A DNA stretch of 64,000 nt from Anaeroplasma bactoclasticum (GTDB lineage: Bacteria; Bacillota_I; Bacilli_A; Acholeplasmatales; Anaeroplasmataceae): assembly GCA_023663825.1 (NCBI GenBank), contig JAMPGQ010000003.1:1-64000 (forward strand), written 5' to 3'. Shown piece by piece: positions 41,206 to 51,622 of this stretch. The notes beneath the pieces are model-generated. The model saw only the letters and a list, made by a program, of their open reading frames with translations, was not told the origin of the DNA and did no database searches. Position 1 is the stretch's first letter; every line of letters begins with the position of its first letter. A program made the translations under genes and the position numbers.

Positions 41206-44111
41206 TAGTTTTCCTCCTTTTGTTTCAATGCTGCAAATAAACTTCTAAGACGAATCTTAACTGCACCTAAATTTGTAATCTCATCAATCTTAATTTGTGT
41301 ATAAATCTTATTATGATTTTCTAGAATGGTCTTGCATTCATCAGTAGTTACTGCATCTAGTCCACAGCCAAAACTAACTAGTTGTACTAAATTCATATCC
41401 TTTTGTGTAGTACAATATTTCGCTGCTGCGTAAAGTCTAGCATGGTATGTCCATTGATTTAATACACCAACCTTAAACTTTGGAACTAAATGAGAAATAG
41501 ATTCTTCTGTAACAACAGCTACATCAAAGCCGTTGATTAACTTATCAATGCCATGGTTAACCTGTGGGTCAACATGGTAAGGACGTCCTGCAAGGACAAT
41601 GATCTGCTTTTGATTTAATCTTGCAGTTGAAATGATTTGGTCTGCTTGTTTTCGTAAATCGGCTAAATACGTTTCATATGCTTCATAAGCAAGAGAAGAA
41701 GCCTTATGAATTTCTTTTTTTGAAATATTGTAGTCCTTTAGATGTTCCCTCATCTTTTGTTCAAAAATATCTTTATCATGTATACCAATAAATGGATGAA
41801 TGAATTTAATATCTTGAACGTCCTTCACATTATTTTCGATAGTTTGTGGATAATATGCCACAATAGGACAATTGAAATGATTATCTCCTTTTTTCTCATC
41901 AATGTTATAACTCATACAAGGATAGAAGATAGTATCTAATTCATCTTGTTGTAATTTTGCAATATGTCCGTGAACAAGCTTAGCTGGATAACATACTGTA
42001 TCAGAAGGAATTGTATGCTGCCCTAATGTATAAAGCTTTTCATTAGAAAAACCACTATTATATACTTCAAATCCTAAATTAGAAAAGAAGGTATACCAGA
42101 AAGGCCAAAGCTCATACATATTTAGGATAAGTGGAATTCCTAGTTTTCCTCTTTTCCCTGGTATAGGTTTATAACTCATCAGTTTATTACGAATATATTC
42201 GTATAAGTTTGAATTATTATTTGTTATCTTTTTAGCTAGTGGCTTCTCACAACGATTTCCACTGATAAACTTATTTTGGTTACTTCCAAAGGTATTTAAA
42301 GAAAGAAGACAATTATTATTACAGCCCTTACAAGTAAAGTTTTGAACCTTATGCTCAAATCCTTTTAATTCTTCCTTTGTAATGGTTTTAGAATGTTCTA
42401 GCTTTAAAGACTTTGCATAAAGGGCAGCACCATAAGCACCCATAAGTCCAGAAATATTAGGACAAACCACATTTAAGTTTAATTCCTTTTCAAAAGCTCT
42501 TAGAACAGCCTCATTATGGAAGGTTCCACCTTGAACAACAATATTTTTTCCTAATTGTGCACTTGTAGTGGCACGAATAACCTTATATAATGCATTCTTA
42601 ACAACAGAAATAGATAAACCTGCTGAGATGTTTTCTATGGTTGCTCCATCTTTCTGTGCTTGTTTTACAGAAGAGTTCATAAATACGGTGCATCTAGAAC
42701 CTAAATCTACTGGTTTATCTGCCATAAGTCCGAGCTTTGCAAAATCTTCAATTTTATAACCTAAGGCATTTGCGAAGGTTTGTAAGAAGGAGCCACATCC
42801 GGAAGAACAGGCCTCATTCAGAAAGATATTGGCTATTGCATTGTTTTCTATTTTAAAACATTTGATATCTTGTCCACCAATATCAATAATGAAATCAACA
42901 TCGGGTTTAAATTTGGCAGCCGCTCTAAAGTGAGCCATTGTTTCAACAAGACCAGCATCTAGGTTAAAAGCATTTTTCGCAAGCTCTTCGCCATAACCGG
43001 TAGAAGCACTACCAGCAATATTTAGATTAGGATATTTATTATATAATTCAGTGAATATATTATGGATAACCTCAACTGGATTTCCTTTATTAGGCTGATA
43101 CTTCTCAAAACGAATTTGTTCATCTTCATCGATTAAAACAAACTTAAGAGTAGTAGAACCACTATCAATACCCAAATAGAGCTTTCCAGTGTATTCTTCT
43201 AATGGAAGACTATCAATATGTGCTTTTGCGTGACGACATCTAAATTCTTTTAATTCAGTTTCATTAGCAAATAAAGGTTGGTTATATGCATAGGTTGCAA
43301 GATTGATGTAGCTTTGTAAATCCTTTAGCTTTTCCTTGATTTGAATCTTTTCTTTAGCACAAAGTGCTGCACCTATAGCAACATAATATAATGAATTTTT
43401 AGGGCAAATTCCTTGAACATTTAAAGCAGAATCAAAGCTTGCCTTTAATTCAGATAGGAAAGTTAAAGGTCCACCCAAGTAAGCAACATTACCTTTAATC
43501 TCTCTACCTTGAGCAAGTCCACCAATTGTTTGATTTACTACAGCATTAAAGATAGAAGCAGCAATATCAGATTTGGAAGCTCCTTGATTTAATAAAGGTT
43601 GAATATCTGATTTAGCAAATACTCCACAACGAGAAGCAATAGCATAAAGCTTTTGATGGTTTAAAGCTAAACCATTGATTTCTGTGATATCTACATTAAG
43701 TAAGGTTGCCATCTGGTCAATGAAGGCGCCAGTACCACCAGCACAGGATCCATTCATACGAACCTCCATTCCATCAGTCAGGAAAAGAATTTTAGCATCC
43801 TCTCCGCCAAGCTCGATGATACAGTCTGTTCCTGGAATTAATGTATTTGCAGCAATACGGGTAGCATATACCTCTTGAACAAAAGGAATACCTACGCCTT
43901 CAGCAAGTCCCATACCAGCAGAACCAGAAATAGCTAGATAGCATTCTTCATCAATCCATTTTAAATCAATGAGCTCTTGAAGCTTTGTGATAATATTGTC
44001 TTTTATATGAGAATAATGACGTTTATAGTCAGAATATAAGATTTGGTTATTTTCGTCTAATACAACACACTTTATTGTAGTTGAGCCGACATCAAGTCCA
44101 ATTTTTTTCAT
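41205..44111 (-). CDS. 2-hydroxyacyl-CoA dehydratase activator, two ASKHA domains
   Basis: A 968-residue protein with two BadF/BadG/HgdC-type ATPase domains: the first begins KKIGLDVGSTTIKCVVLDEN and has GGEDAKI and GSCAGGTGAFIDQMA; the second begins YLGIDSGSTTLKFVLIDEDE (~330) with IGGQDIKC and EACSSGCGSFLQTFA. The Cys of these ASC motifs hold the [4Fe-4S] cluster at the dimer interface in HgdC. A DUF2229-type domain (~650-960) follows with CKGCNNNC. The ATG at 44111 is used because GGAGG lies just upstream and the longer frame overlaps the promoter. It probably delivers electrons at ATP cost to a dehydratase-like partner. Confidence 0.88.
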   Translation of the reverse strand: MKKIGLDVGSTTIKCVVLDENNQILYSDYKRHYSHIKDNIITKLQELIDLKWIDEECYLAISGSAGMGLAEGVGIPFVQEVYATRIAANTLIPGTDCIIELGGEDAKILFLTDGMEVRMNGSCAGGTGAFIDQMATLLNVDITEINGLALNHQKLYAIASRCGVFAKSDIQPLLNQGASKSDIAASIFNAVVNQTIGGLAQGREIKGNVAYLGGPLTFLSELKASFDSALNVQGICPKNSLYYVAIGAALCAKEKIQIKEKLKDLQSYINLATYAYNQPLFANETELKEFRCRHAKAHIDSLPLEEYTGKLYLGIDSGSTTLKFVLIDEDEQIRFEKYQPNKGNPVEVIHNIFTELYNKYPNLNIAGSASTGYGEELAKNAFNLDAGLVETMAHFRAAAKFKPDVDFIIDIGGQDIKCFKIENNAIANIFLNEACSSGCGSFLQTFANALGYKIEDFAKLGLMADKPVDLGSRCTVFMNSSVKQAQKDGATIENISAGLSISVVKNALYKVIRATTSAQLGKNIVVQGGTFHNEAVLRAFEKELNLNVVCPNISGLMGAYGAALYAKSLKLEHSKTITKEELKGFEHKVQNFTCKGCNNNCLLSLNTFGSNQNKFISGNRCEKPLAKKITNNNSNLYEYIRNKLMSYKPIPGKRGKLGIPLILNMYELWPFWYTFFSNLGFEVYNSGFSNEKLYTLGQHTIPSDTVCYPAKLVHGHIAKLQQDELDTIFYPCMSYNIDEKKGDNHFNCPIVAYYPQTIENNVKDVQDIKFIHPFIGIHDKDIFEQKMREHLKDYNISKKEIHKASSLAYEAYETYLADLRKQADQIISTARLNQKQIIVLAGRPYHVDPQVNHGIDKLINGFDVAVVTEESISHLVPKFKVGVLNQWTYHARLYAAAKYCTTQKDMNLVQLVSFGCGLDAVTTDECKTILENHNKIYTQIKIDEITNLGAVKIRLRSLFAALKQKEEN

Positions 44112-44145
44112 AGGATACCTCCAGACTTTTCTTCGTTCAAAAAGT

Positions 44146-44174
44146 ATTATATTATAAATAATATAACAAGTCAA
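44146..44174 (-). promoter_or_regulatory. SigA-type promoter of the activator operon
   Basis: On the minus strand TTGACT and TATAAT are 17 bp apart (plus-strand AGTCAA 44169-44174, ATTATA 44146-44151). It is one of the best promoters in the window. Confidence 0.8.
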
Positions 44175-44283
44175 TTAAAGAAGATTAGAAAAAAATATGA
44201 GTTAAAACATCTACAAAAATGATTCCCTTTTGAAATTTTTTATAAATTTCATAAAAATTACGCTTTCATTATGTGATTTGTTC

Positions 44284-44312
44284 TTGATACAATTATAAAT
44301 TTACGATATAAT
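44284..44312 (+). promoter_or_regulatory. SigA-type promoter of the GLUG lipoprotein gene
   Basis: TTGATA (44284-44289) and TATAAT (44307-44312) with 17-bp spacing. It is divergent from the activator promoter. Confidence 0.8.
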
Positions 44313-44358
44313 ATTTAAGAAGTGCAAAATTTTTTGGTATGTAAAGGATTTGATTGAT

Positions 44359-45942
44359 ATGAAACGTTTAATTGCATTCTGTTCAACCCTATGTTTAGGA
44401 TTTTTACTAGTATTAACAAGCTGTACTGAAAAAAATAATTTACCTAACATTGAGGGGTCTTTAGATATTAAAATCTTTAAAACAGATATTAGCGTTACCG
44501 CACAATTTATAGATAGTGAAGAACATGACTTATATTATGATAATGTAAAGTCTTATGTAACTGTAAGTAGTACAGGAGAAGATGCTAAGGAAATTTCTAG
44601 AAAAGATGTAACAATTACTAAGCCTTCAACTGAAGAGATAAGTCTTAGTGGAAATAAGCTTGATTTTTCAAGCTTAACTTCTGATACATTGTATTCAGTA
44701 AAACTAATTATCTCTTCTAAGGGACAACAAAAAACCCTAGCAACTAAAGAAGTTACTACTTTAAGTACAGGTGAAAGTGAAGAAGATCCAATTTTAGTTG
44801 ATAGTTTAGATATGCTTCTTGGGATGAATAAGACAAAGGATGCATATTATAAATTGACTACAGATATTGATTGTGGTGGATCTATTTCTTCTATCTTTAA
44901 TTCTAGTAGTACTTTTGCTGGAACCTTTGATGGAGATGGTCATAAGATTTATAATTTAAAGTTTGATAGCAATCAATATACTGGATTATTTGGCTATATG
45001 ATTGGTGCTACAGTTAAAAATTTAACCATAGAGGCTCCAGAATATTCAGCAAGTCGTAGTAATACATATTTAGGAGCTTTAGCTGGTTATGCGAAGCACT
45101 GTAAAATATCTAATATTACTATAATAGAGCCCAATTTTAGCCATTCAGGGCAAACAACTACATTTGCTTATATTGGTGGTCTAGTTGGTCAAGCCGAAAA
45201 TTCCACTATTGAGAATTGTACAGTAAAAGATATTGATTTGAATGTTAAAGATGCAAGATTAAAGATGTATGTTGGTGGATTAGTTGGTGAAAATAAAAAT
45301 TCTAAAATAACGGATTGTTATGTAACAGGAAATGTTGTTGCCAATATTTCTTATACATCTAATAAAGATGGTTGTTTATATTTAGGTGGTTTTAGTGGAG
45401 TAAATGATTCTACCTTAGGCATTTCTAATTGTTATTCTAAGGTGAATGTTAAAGTGACAGAACCAGAAAATGTAACGAATGAAGGTAGAAAAACCTTTAA
45501 ATTATGTGTTGGTGGCTTTAATGGTGGAAATATTCACTATGCATCTAAATTTGATAATTGTGCAAGCCTTGGAGATTTGGATATTACAGTGATGCATGCT
45601 TGGTTTGCATATGTTGGTGGCTTTGCAGGATATACAGATAACCAAAACATATCCCTATATGATCATTGTGTATATGTACCTGGTGAGAATGGACTAGTAG
45701 CAAAATTTGCTAAATTGGCAGAGAATGCTGCAGAGGATGCTAAAATAGATCAAACTGCATATATTTCTTTAACAGTTGGATTTGTTGGTGCAAAAAACAC
45801 AAATACAATTCATACAATTGCTTATAGTGAAAAAATAGAAGTCATTAATGAACATGAAAATTTAACACATATACCATATGTTGTAAGTCAAGATTTAACA
45901 AATTTTAGTTCAACAATACGTGATGTTGTTTTAGAGCCATAA
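44359..45942 (+). CDS. GLUG-repeat lipoprotein
   Basis: A 527-residue exported lipoprotein: signal MKRLIAFCSTLCLGFLLVLT with lipobox LTSC (Cys22). Residues ~30-145 are beta-rich, Fn3-like. From ~150 GLUG and beta-helix repeats follow: FAGTFDGDGHKIYNLKFDS, YTGLFGYMIGATVKNLTI, YLGALAGYAKHCKISNITI, YIGGLVGQAENSTIENCTV, YVGGLVGENKNSKITDCYV, YLGGFSG, CVGGFNGG. ATG 44359 is preferred over TTG 44350 because AAAGGA (44343-44348) spaces correctly. Such proteins are surface adhesins or sugar-binding factors of gut Firmicutes; the ligand is unknown. A terminator follows at 45945. Confidence 0.85.
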   Translation: MKRLIAFCSTLCLGFLLVLTSCTEKNNLPNIEGSLDIKIFKTDISVTAQFIDSEEHDLYYDNVKSYVTVSSTGEDAKEISRKDVTITKPSTEEISLSGNKLDFSSLTSDTLYSVKLIISSKGQQKTLATKEVTTLSTGESEEDPILVDSLDMLLGMNKTKDAYYKLTTDIDCGGSISSIFNSSSTFAGTFDGDGHKIYNLKFDSNQYTGLFGYMIGATVKNLTIEAPEYSASRSNTYLGALAGYAKHCKISNITIIEPNFSHSGQTTTFAYIGGLVGQAENSTIENCTVKDIDLNVKDARLKMYVGGLVGENKNSKITDCYVTGNVVANISYTSNKDGCLYLGGFSGVNDSTLGISNCYSKVNVKVTEPENVTNEGRKTFKLCVGGFNGGNIHYASKFDNCASLGDLDITVMHAWFAYVGGFAGYTDNQNISLYDHCVYVPGENGLVAKFAKLAENAAEDAKIDQTAYISLTVGFVGAKNTNTIHTIAYSEKIEVINEHENLTHIPYVVSQDLTNFSSTIRDVVLEP

Positions 45943-45944
45943 TT

Positions 45945-45965
45945 GGAGCGAGTGCTCCTTTTTAT
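45945..45965 (+). terminator. Terminator after the lipoprotein gene
   Basis: GGAGC (45945-45949), GAGT loop, GCTCC (45954-45958), then a run of T. Confidence 0.75.
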
Positions 45966-45988
45966 GCTAGTTATAGGAGATGAAAAAA

Positions 45989-47317
45989 ATGGGACTTAAG
46001 ATATATAACTCTTTAACAAATCAAATAGAAGAGTTTGTGCCAATCCAGCCTGGAAAAGTAAATATGTATGTCTGTGGTCCAACTGTCTATAACCATATAC
46101 ATATTGGAAATGCAAGACCAGTGGTTTTTTTCGATATGATGAAAAATTATCTAGAGTATTTGGGCTATGAAGTTCATTATGCTTCAAATATTACAGATAT
46201 TGATGATAAAATTATTAATCAAGCTATTGCAGAAAACAAAACAGAAAAAGAAGTTGCGGGATTTTATGAAAAAAGTTATTTTGAAGCAGTAGAAAAATTA
46301 GGAAGTACTAAACCAGAATTTATTCCTCATGCAACAGAATACATTAGTGAGATGATTTCTTTTATTGGAAAATTAATAGAAGAAGGCTATGCTTATGAAG
46401 TAGATGGAGATGTCTTCTTTCGTGTAAAAAAAGTTTCTAATTATGGATGCTTATCTAATCAGGTAAGTGATGATTTAGAACAAGGAGCTAGAATCTCTAT
46501 CAATGAGAAGAAGGAAAATCCATTGGATTTTGCCTTATGGAAAAAAACGGAAGTAGGAATTAAATGGAAATCTCCATTTGGAGAAGGACGTCCCGGGTGG
46601 CATACCGAATGTGTTGTAATGAATCATAAGCTATTTGGAGATCAAATTGATATTCATGGTGGTGGAATGGATTTGAAATTCCCACATCATGAAAATGAGA
46701 TTGCTCAAAATGAAGCATTGTATCATAATTCTTTAGCAAAGTACTGGATGCATGTAGGTAGATTAGAATTTGAAGGACAAAAAATGTCAAAATCATTGCA
46801 TAATGTTATTTATGTGAAGGATTTAGAGAATAATAAAAGTGGGATGATTCTGCGTATGGTATTAGTATTCACACCATATCGTAATAATTTTTCTTATTCA
46901 CAAGAAATATTTGATCAATATGAAAAAATATTTGATAAGTGGCAAAGAGCATATAAGCAGGGTTTATATGAATTGCAATTAATGAATATTAAAAATGGTT
47001 CTTTTGATGTGGCTGATATGCACGAATTTGAAGAATATATGAATCAAGATTTTAATGTCCAAAATGTAATGATGCTCTTAGAAAGAATTACGAAGGAATT
47101 GAATGTATCTATTCGTAGTAAAAATAAAGAATGCATTGTTAGCAAGTGGCATACAATGAATAAAATTTTACATATTCTAGGGATTAATTTATTTGTTCAT
47201 CCGATGGAGAAAGTTAAACTAGAGGTATATAGAAAATGGAATGCTGCTAGACAAAACAAAGAATTTGAAGTGGCAGATACTTATCGCAGGCAGCTTGTGG
47301 ATTGGGGTATCTTATAA
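45989..47317 (+). CDS. cysS: Cysteinyl-tRNA synthetase
   Basis: A 442-residue class I synthetase. The N-terminus has MYVCGPTVYNHIHIGNARP with the Zn Cys and the HIGN variant of the HIGH motif; TECVVMNHKLFGDQIDIHGG with GWHTEC, FPHHENEIAQ, and KMSKSLHN follow. The C-terminal anticodon-binding part is slightly short. The ATG at 45989 is chosen because AGGAG (45975-45979) is 9 nt upstream; ATG 45980 touches it. It is first in the conserved Firmicutes order cysS-mrnC-...-rlmB. No T-box leader was recognised in the short upstream gap. Confidence 0.96.
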   Translation: MGLKIYNSLTNQIEEFVPIQPGKVNMYVCGPTVYNHIHIGNARPVVFFDMMKNYLEYLGYEVHYASNITDIDDKIINQAIAENKTEKEVAGFYEKSYFEAVEKLGSTKPEFIPHATEYISEMISFIGKLIEEGYAYEVDGDVFFRVKKVSNYGCLSNQVSDDLEQGARISINEKKENPLDFALWKKTEVGIKWKSPFGEGRPGWHTECVVMNHKLFGDQIDIHGGGMDLKFPHHENEIAQNEALYHNSLAKYWMHVGRLEFEGQKMSKSLHNVIYVKDLENNKSGMILRMVLVFTPYRNNFSYSQEIFDQYEKIFDKWQRAYKQGLYELQLMNIKNGSFDVADMHEFEEYMNQDFNVQNVMMLLERITKELNVSIRSKNKECIVSKWHTMNKILHILGINLFVHPMEKVKLEVYRKWNAARQNKEFEVADTYRRQLVDWGIL

Positions 47318-47694
47318 TGGATGCTAATTTATATAATGGATTAACCTTAGCTTATATGGGGGATGCAATTTATGAACTATATGTTAGAAAATATGCATTA
47401 TCTTTAGGCTTTATGAAAGTAAATGAGCTTCATCAAAAAGTGACGTGTTATACAAATGCGTTAGCTCAAGCTCAAACTATCCATTATTATTTAGAACAAA
47501 ATTTGTTAACCGAAGAAGAAGTTAGTATTTTTAAGCGAGGTAGGAATTCTCATATTCACACTAAAAGAAAAAATGTGGATTTGGCAAGCTATTTAGATGC
47601 TACAGGCTTTGAAGCTTTATTAGGTTATTTGTATTTGAAAAATGAGATAATACGTTTAGAAGAATTAATTGAGATTTCTCTAAATAGAAATTAG
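47317..47694 (+). CDS. mrnC: Mini-ribonuclease III
   Basis: A 125-residue protein equal to the RNase III catalytic domain alone: LAYMGDAIYELYVRKYAL (with the catalytic Asp), then KVTCYTNALAQAQTIHYYLE, RGRNSHIHTKRKNVD and YLDATGFEALLGYLYL, whose Glu is the second metal ligand. MrnC matures 23S rRNA ends. Its ATG shares one base with the cysS stop, as in Bacillus. Confidence 0.95.
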   Translation: MDANLYNGLTLAYMGDAIYELYVRKYALSLGFMKVNELHQKVTCYTNALAQAQTIHYYLEQNLLTEEEVSIFKRGRNSHIHTKRKNVDLASYLDATGFEALLGYLYLKNEIIRLEELIEISLNRN

Positions 47695-47704
47695 GAGGTA
47701 AACT

Positions 47705-50700
47705 ATGGCAACTTTTGATGACAAGAGTATTTTCACTAGGCGAGAGACTAAAGAAAAATCTATACCCGAGACTCAAGATACAACTGAGCTTGAAGAAGAA
47801 GTTCTTGATCAAGAAGAAATTCAAGATGAAAAAGAAGAAGATGTCGTTTTAGATGAGGATGAAGAATCTTTAGTAGAGGCAAAAGTCATTGGAGAAGAAC
47901 TAATCGAGAGTGAAACTGTTCGAAAAGCGCGTGAAAAACGAGAGAAAAAAGAAAAGAAAATAGCTGAAAGACAGTATGCCAAAATGGTTAAGCAGCATCG
48001 TAAATCATTAAAGAAAAATCCAGAAAATATCAAAAGATATGACACGGATATAGAAAAGGGTTTGCCTGATGATGTGGTTGAAAAACGAGTTTTAGATAAT
48101 TTGGTAAATGCAACTAAAAAAGGCTCAACAAAGTCTAGAAAAAAGATTGTATTTTCTAATATATTTACTTTTTTTAATATTTTAACACTCTCTATAGCCA
48201 TTTGGCTAATGACAGTACAGGCATGGACAGACTTAGTATTTTTAGTAATTGTTACTGCAAATACAGTTATTGGTATTTATCAAGAGTTAAAAGCAAAAAA
48301 GACAATTGATAAATTATCGTTATTATCTGCGCCTAGTGCAGTTGTGATTCGAAATGGTTCTAAACAAGAAATTAGTGTTGTTGATGTTGTGCTAGATGAT
48401 TTGATTGAGCTAGAATCTGGTAATCAAATTTGTGCAGATAGTATTGTAGTGAGTGGTACAGTTGAAGTTAATGAATCCTTATTAACAGGTGAAAGTAATG
48501 CAATAATTAAAAAGCCTGGAGATTTATTGTTTTCTGGATCTTTTGTAGTTTCTGGAAATTGCCGTGCTAGAGTAGATAAGGTTGGTAAAGATAATTATAT
48601 TGAAAAATTGTCTGCTCAAGCAAAGCTTTACCGCAAGCCTAATTCAGATTTACTTAAGTCTTTGAAATGGATTATCCGTGGTATGACACCGATGATTATT
48701 GTTACAGGAATTACATTATTTTTGTTACAATACTTTAATCCAAGTATTACCTATGTTACTGCTGTTCGTAAAACAGCAGGAGCAATTATAGGTATGATTC
48801 CTTCTGGATTATGGTTGTTAACCTCTATTGCCTTATTTGTTGGTGTTATTAAATTATCTCAAAAAAATGTATTAGTTCAAGAACTATATTGTATTGAGAT
48901 GCTTGCAAGAATTAATGTCCTGTGCTTAGATAAGACAGGTACAATTACAGATGGTACGATGAACGTTAAAAATGTAATTGATTATAATAGTTTCTTTGGA
49001 CTTACAACGAATAATATAGTTTCAGCAATGTTAAATGCGTTAAATGAAAACAATTTAACGGCTGTAGCTTTACAAAAAGAATTTGGATTAAACAAAAGAA
49101 TTAAATTTATTGAAACTATTCCATTTAGTTCTCAAAGAAAATTTAATGCAGTTACATTTGATAAAATGGGTACATTTGCATTAGGTGCTCCTGAATATGT
49201 ATTAAAGGATCAATATACTCAGGTCCAAAAGGAAGTACAGAAGAATGCTGCTTTAGGCTATCGTGTATTGTGCTTAGCTCATTTCAATGGGTCAATACAA
49301 GATAAAAAATTACCAAATACTGCTGCAGAGGTTGTATCCTTAATCTTGATTGAAGACAACATAAGACCTGATGCGATTAAAACGATTAATTACTTTAAGG
49401 AAAGTGGAGTATCTGTTCGAGTTATTTCAGGTGATGATCCATTAACTGTTTCTAAGATTTCAGAGCGTGCAGGTATAGAAAATGCAAATGAATACATTTC
49501 TCTAGAAGGTTTATCTGATGCAGAGGTTGAACGTGCAGCTTTAAAATATACTGTATTTGGGCGTGTTTCGCCATCTCAAAAGAAGTTATTGGTTACTGCA
49601 TTAAAAAATGATGGTAAAAAAGTAGCGATGACAGGTGATGGTGTTAACGATATTTTAGCTTTAAGAGAAGCAGATTGTTCTATTGCGATTGCATCAGGTA
49701 GCGAGGCTGCTCGTAATGTAAGTCACTTGGTTTTACTAGATTCTAACTTCGACTCTATGCCTAAGGTTGTATCTGAAGGTAGAAGAGTTATTAATAATGT
49801 TACGAATGTTGCTTCCTTATTCTTAACGAAAACGATCTTCTCCTTATTGCTTGCTATACAGGCAATGATAAATGGTGGTGGATATCCAATTTCAACAAAC
49901 CAGTTGATTATGATTGATTTATTTGCCATTGGTATTCCTTCCTTCTTCTTAGCTTTAGAAGCTAATAATAAAGAAGTAGATGGTAACTTCCTTGCAAACA
50001 TCTTAAAGGGTGCCTTACCAGGAGCCTTGACAATTATGATTATATCGTTACTAATTTTTGGTTTGTCGGGAAGCTTAGATTTAGATACAATATCGATTCA
50101 AACGATTATTGGTATTGCAGCAACTCACACCTGCTTAATGGTTTTATTTAAAGTATGTAAGCCATTTAATACTTTAAGACGAACCTTATGTATCTGTTGT
50201 TATGGGGCATTCCTAATCATCGCCTTCTTACTACCACAGTTCTTAGAATTTAGACCATTGGTTGGATTTTCTCAGTATTATAATTCTTCTATAAAAGAGG
50301 ATGTATATACTGCTTCTCCTAGCATAAGCAGAAGTGATTTAAATACTTATGTTTTTAAAGGGAAATATTTGGATGGCTTCCAAAAGAATACGACTGAACC
50401 GAATATAAGTATTGCTTGTGTTCAAAAAGGAAATAAATTCTATTATGCCTTAAATGGTATTATTGCGTATAAAGAAGATGCTGAAACAAAGGAAGTATTA
50501 TATAGTGAGGAAGTAGTTATTCCAAGGATTTCTTTTCTGTCCAGTGGAAATATTGTTTTAGGAGGAAGTCGAATTTTCTATCAAAAGCAATCTTCTGATT
50601 CTGCATATATTGAGACAATTGATATTATTTATAAACCAGGCATAGAAGATAAATTTACACTAGATGCTGAAGGGTATTTACTCTATGATGGATATAATGT

Positions 50701-51580
50701 AATGCGAACATTAACAGAAACAGATAGTTATTATAATTTTTCAAATAAGTATGGTGGTAATGATAAAAAGGATGTAAAAGTATGTCTTATGCCTACGATT
50801 GAAATTACTAATGATCAATTGACTGTTATTTCTAGAAATTCTAATAGAAGTACTGCAGATGTGGATACAACTAAGACCTATAAAACAAGCCTTTCTTCAA
50901 GAGATAAAATAGAGCTTAAAATTGATCCATCAACCTTAGAACTTTTTGTAAATGGTAAGAAATTGGCTCCAACCCTAGCTGATGGAACCCAATCTCCAAA
51001 TACATATAAGGTAGAAATACCAACAATTTCCTTTGATCAAGAAGGCTATGTAAATATTAATGGTATTGATACAACTATACCTGTATCTAACTTTAATGTA
51101 ACAAATATAGAAAATGAGTATAGAGATGTTGAAATCAATGTATTACCTTATGATGCCTCTTATTATATAGTTGATCATATGACAGATTCCATTCCTACTC
51201 AAGGATATAACACAAATATTCGTTTATCTAATCCAAGCATTTGTCCAGAAATTACAACTGCTGAGGCTGGAAACTGTGTAATCAATGGTTATTATACAGA
51301 ATTTAAATATAATACATCCGCCTTTAAAACTGCACCAACCCTAAAGGTTGATGGAAATTATAATTTAGTCATTGGTGGAGTTGTTACAGATTATCGAGTA
51401 TCTCAGGATAGTGTTTCAACAACTACAGGTGGCATTGTAAAGGAATTAACAATATCTGCAAAAATTTTCTTATTGATGCTTTGTTTACTATCTATACCAC
51501 TAATGCGTTTATTACAGGCAATTGTTCCTTGGATTAAACGCCAAATTGCTTTAGTACAAAAGATATTATCTAAATTCTAA
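47705..51580 (+). CDS. P-type ATPase with large C-terminal ectodomain
   Basis: A 1291-residue cation pump. Residues 1-150 are an acidic, then Lys-rich cytoplasmic extension. The pump core has TGESNAII, the phosphorylated DKTGTITDG (Asp409), GDGVNDILALREADCSIAI and a TM4 motif GMIPSGLWLL; this resembles CtpE-like pumps (GM(V/I)PEGL), but with Ser for Glu. About 415 residues of beta-rich, probably extracellular sequence (~865-1250) follow the last core helices, closed by another TM helix (IFLLMLCLLSIPLMRLL). Related pumps are ~780-900 residues. Ion unknown; Ca2+, Mg2+ or K+ are possible. It starts 10 nt after mrnC with TTAGGAGGT. Confidence 0.85.
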   Translation: MATFDDKSIFTRRETKEKSIPETQDTTELEEEVLDQEEIQDEKEEDVVLDEDEESLVEAKVIGEELIESETVRKAREKREKKEKKIAERQYAKMVKQHRKSLKKNPENIKRYDTDIEKGLPDDVVEKRVLDNLVNATKKGSTKSRKKIVFSNIFTFFNILTLSIAIWLMTVQAWTDLVFLVIVTANTVIGIYQELKAKKTIDKLSLLSAPSAVVIRNGSKQEISVVDVVLDDLIELESGNQICADSIVVSGTVEVNESLLTGESNAIIKKPGDLLFSGSFVVSGNCRARVDKVGKDNYIEKLSAQAKLYRKPNSDLLKSLKWIIRGMTPMIIVTGITLFLLQYFNPSITYVTAVRKTAGAIIGMIPSGLWLLTSIALFVGVIKLSQKNVLVQELYCIEMLARINVLCLDKTGTITDGTMNVKNVIDYNSFFGLTTNNIVSAMLNALNENNLTAVALQKEFGLNKRIKFIETIPFSSQRKFNAVTFDKMGTFALGAPEYVLKDQYTQVQKEVQKNAALGYRVLCLAHFNGSIQDKKLPNTAAEVVSLILIEDNIRPDAIKTINYFKESGVSVRVISGDDPLTVSKISERAGIENANEYISLEGLSDAEVERAALKYTVFGRVSPSQKKLLVTALKNDGKKVAMTGDGVNDILALREADCSIAIASGSEAARNVSHLVLLDSNFDSMPKVVSEGRRVINNVTNVASLFLTKTIFSLLLAIQAMINGGGYPISTNQLIMIDLFAIGIPSFFLALEANNKEVDGNFLANILKGALPGALTIMIISLLIFGLSGSLDLDTISIQTIIGIAATHTCLMVLFKVCKPFNTLRRTLCICCYGAFLIIAFLLPQFLEFRPLVGFSQYYNSSIKEDVYTASPSISRSDLNTYVFKGKYLDGFQKNTTEPNISIACVQKGNKFYYALNGIIAYKEDAETKEVLYSEEVVIPRISFLSSGNIVLGGSRIFYQKQSSDSAYIETIDIIYKPGIEDKFTLDAEGYLLYDGYNVMRTLTETDSYYNFSNKYGGNDKKDVKVCLMPTIEITNDQLTVISRNSNRSTADVDTTKTYKTSLSSRDKIELKIDPSTLELFVNGKKLAPTLADGTQSPNTYKVEIPTISFDQEGYVNINGIDTTIPVSNFNVTNIENEYRDVEINVLPYDASYYIVDHMTDSIPTQGYNTNIRLSNPSICPEITTAEAGNCVINGYYTEFKYNTSAFKTAPTLKVDGNYNLVIGGVVTDYRVSQDSVSTTTGGIVKELTISAKIFLLMLCLLSIPLMRLLQAIVPWIKRQIALVQKILSKF

Positions 51581-51622
51581 TGTATGATTTTGTCGAATCT
51601 TGTGCATATTATTAAGGGTGAT

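Noticed and set aside
47821-48201. Minus-strand 126-codon frame
   Set aside because: Ser/Phe-rich translation opposite the acidic and Lys-rich start of the P-type ATPase; a typical shadow without ribosome site.
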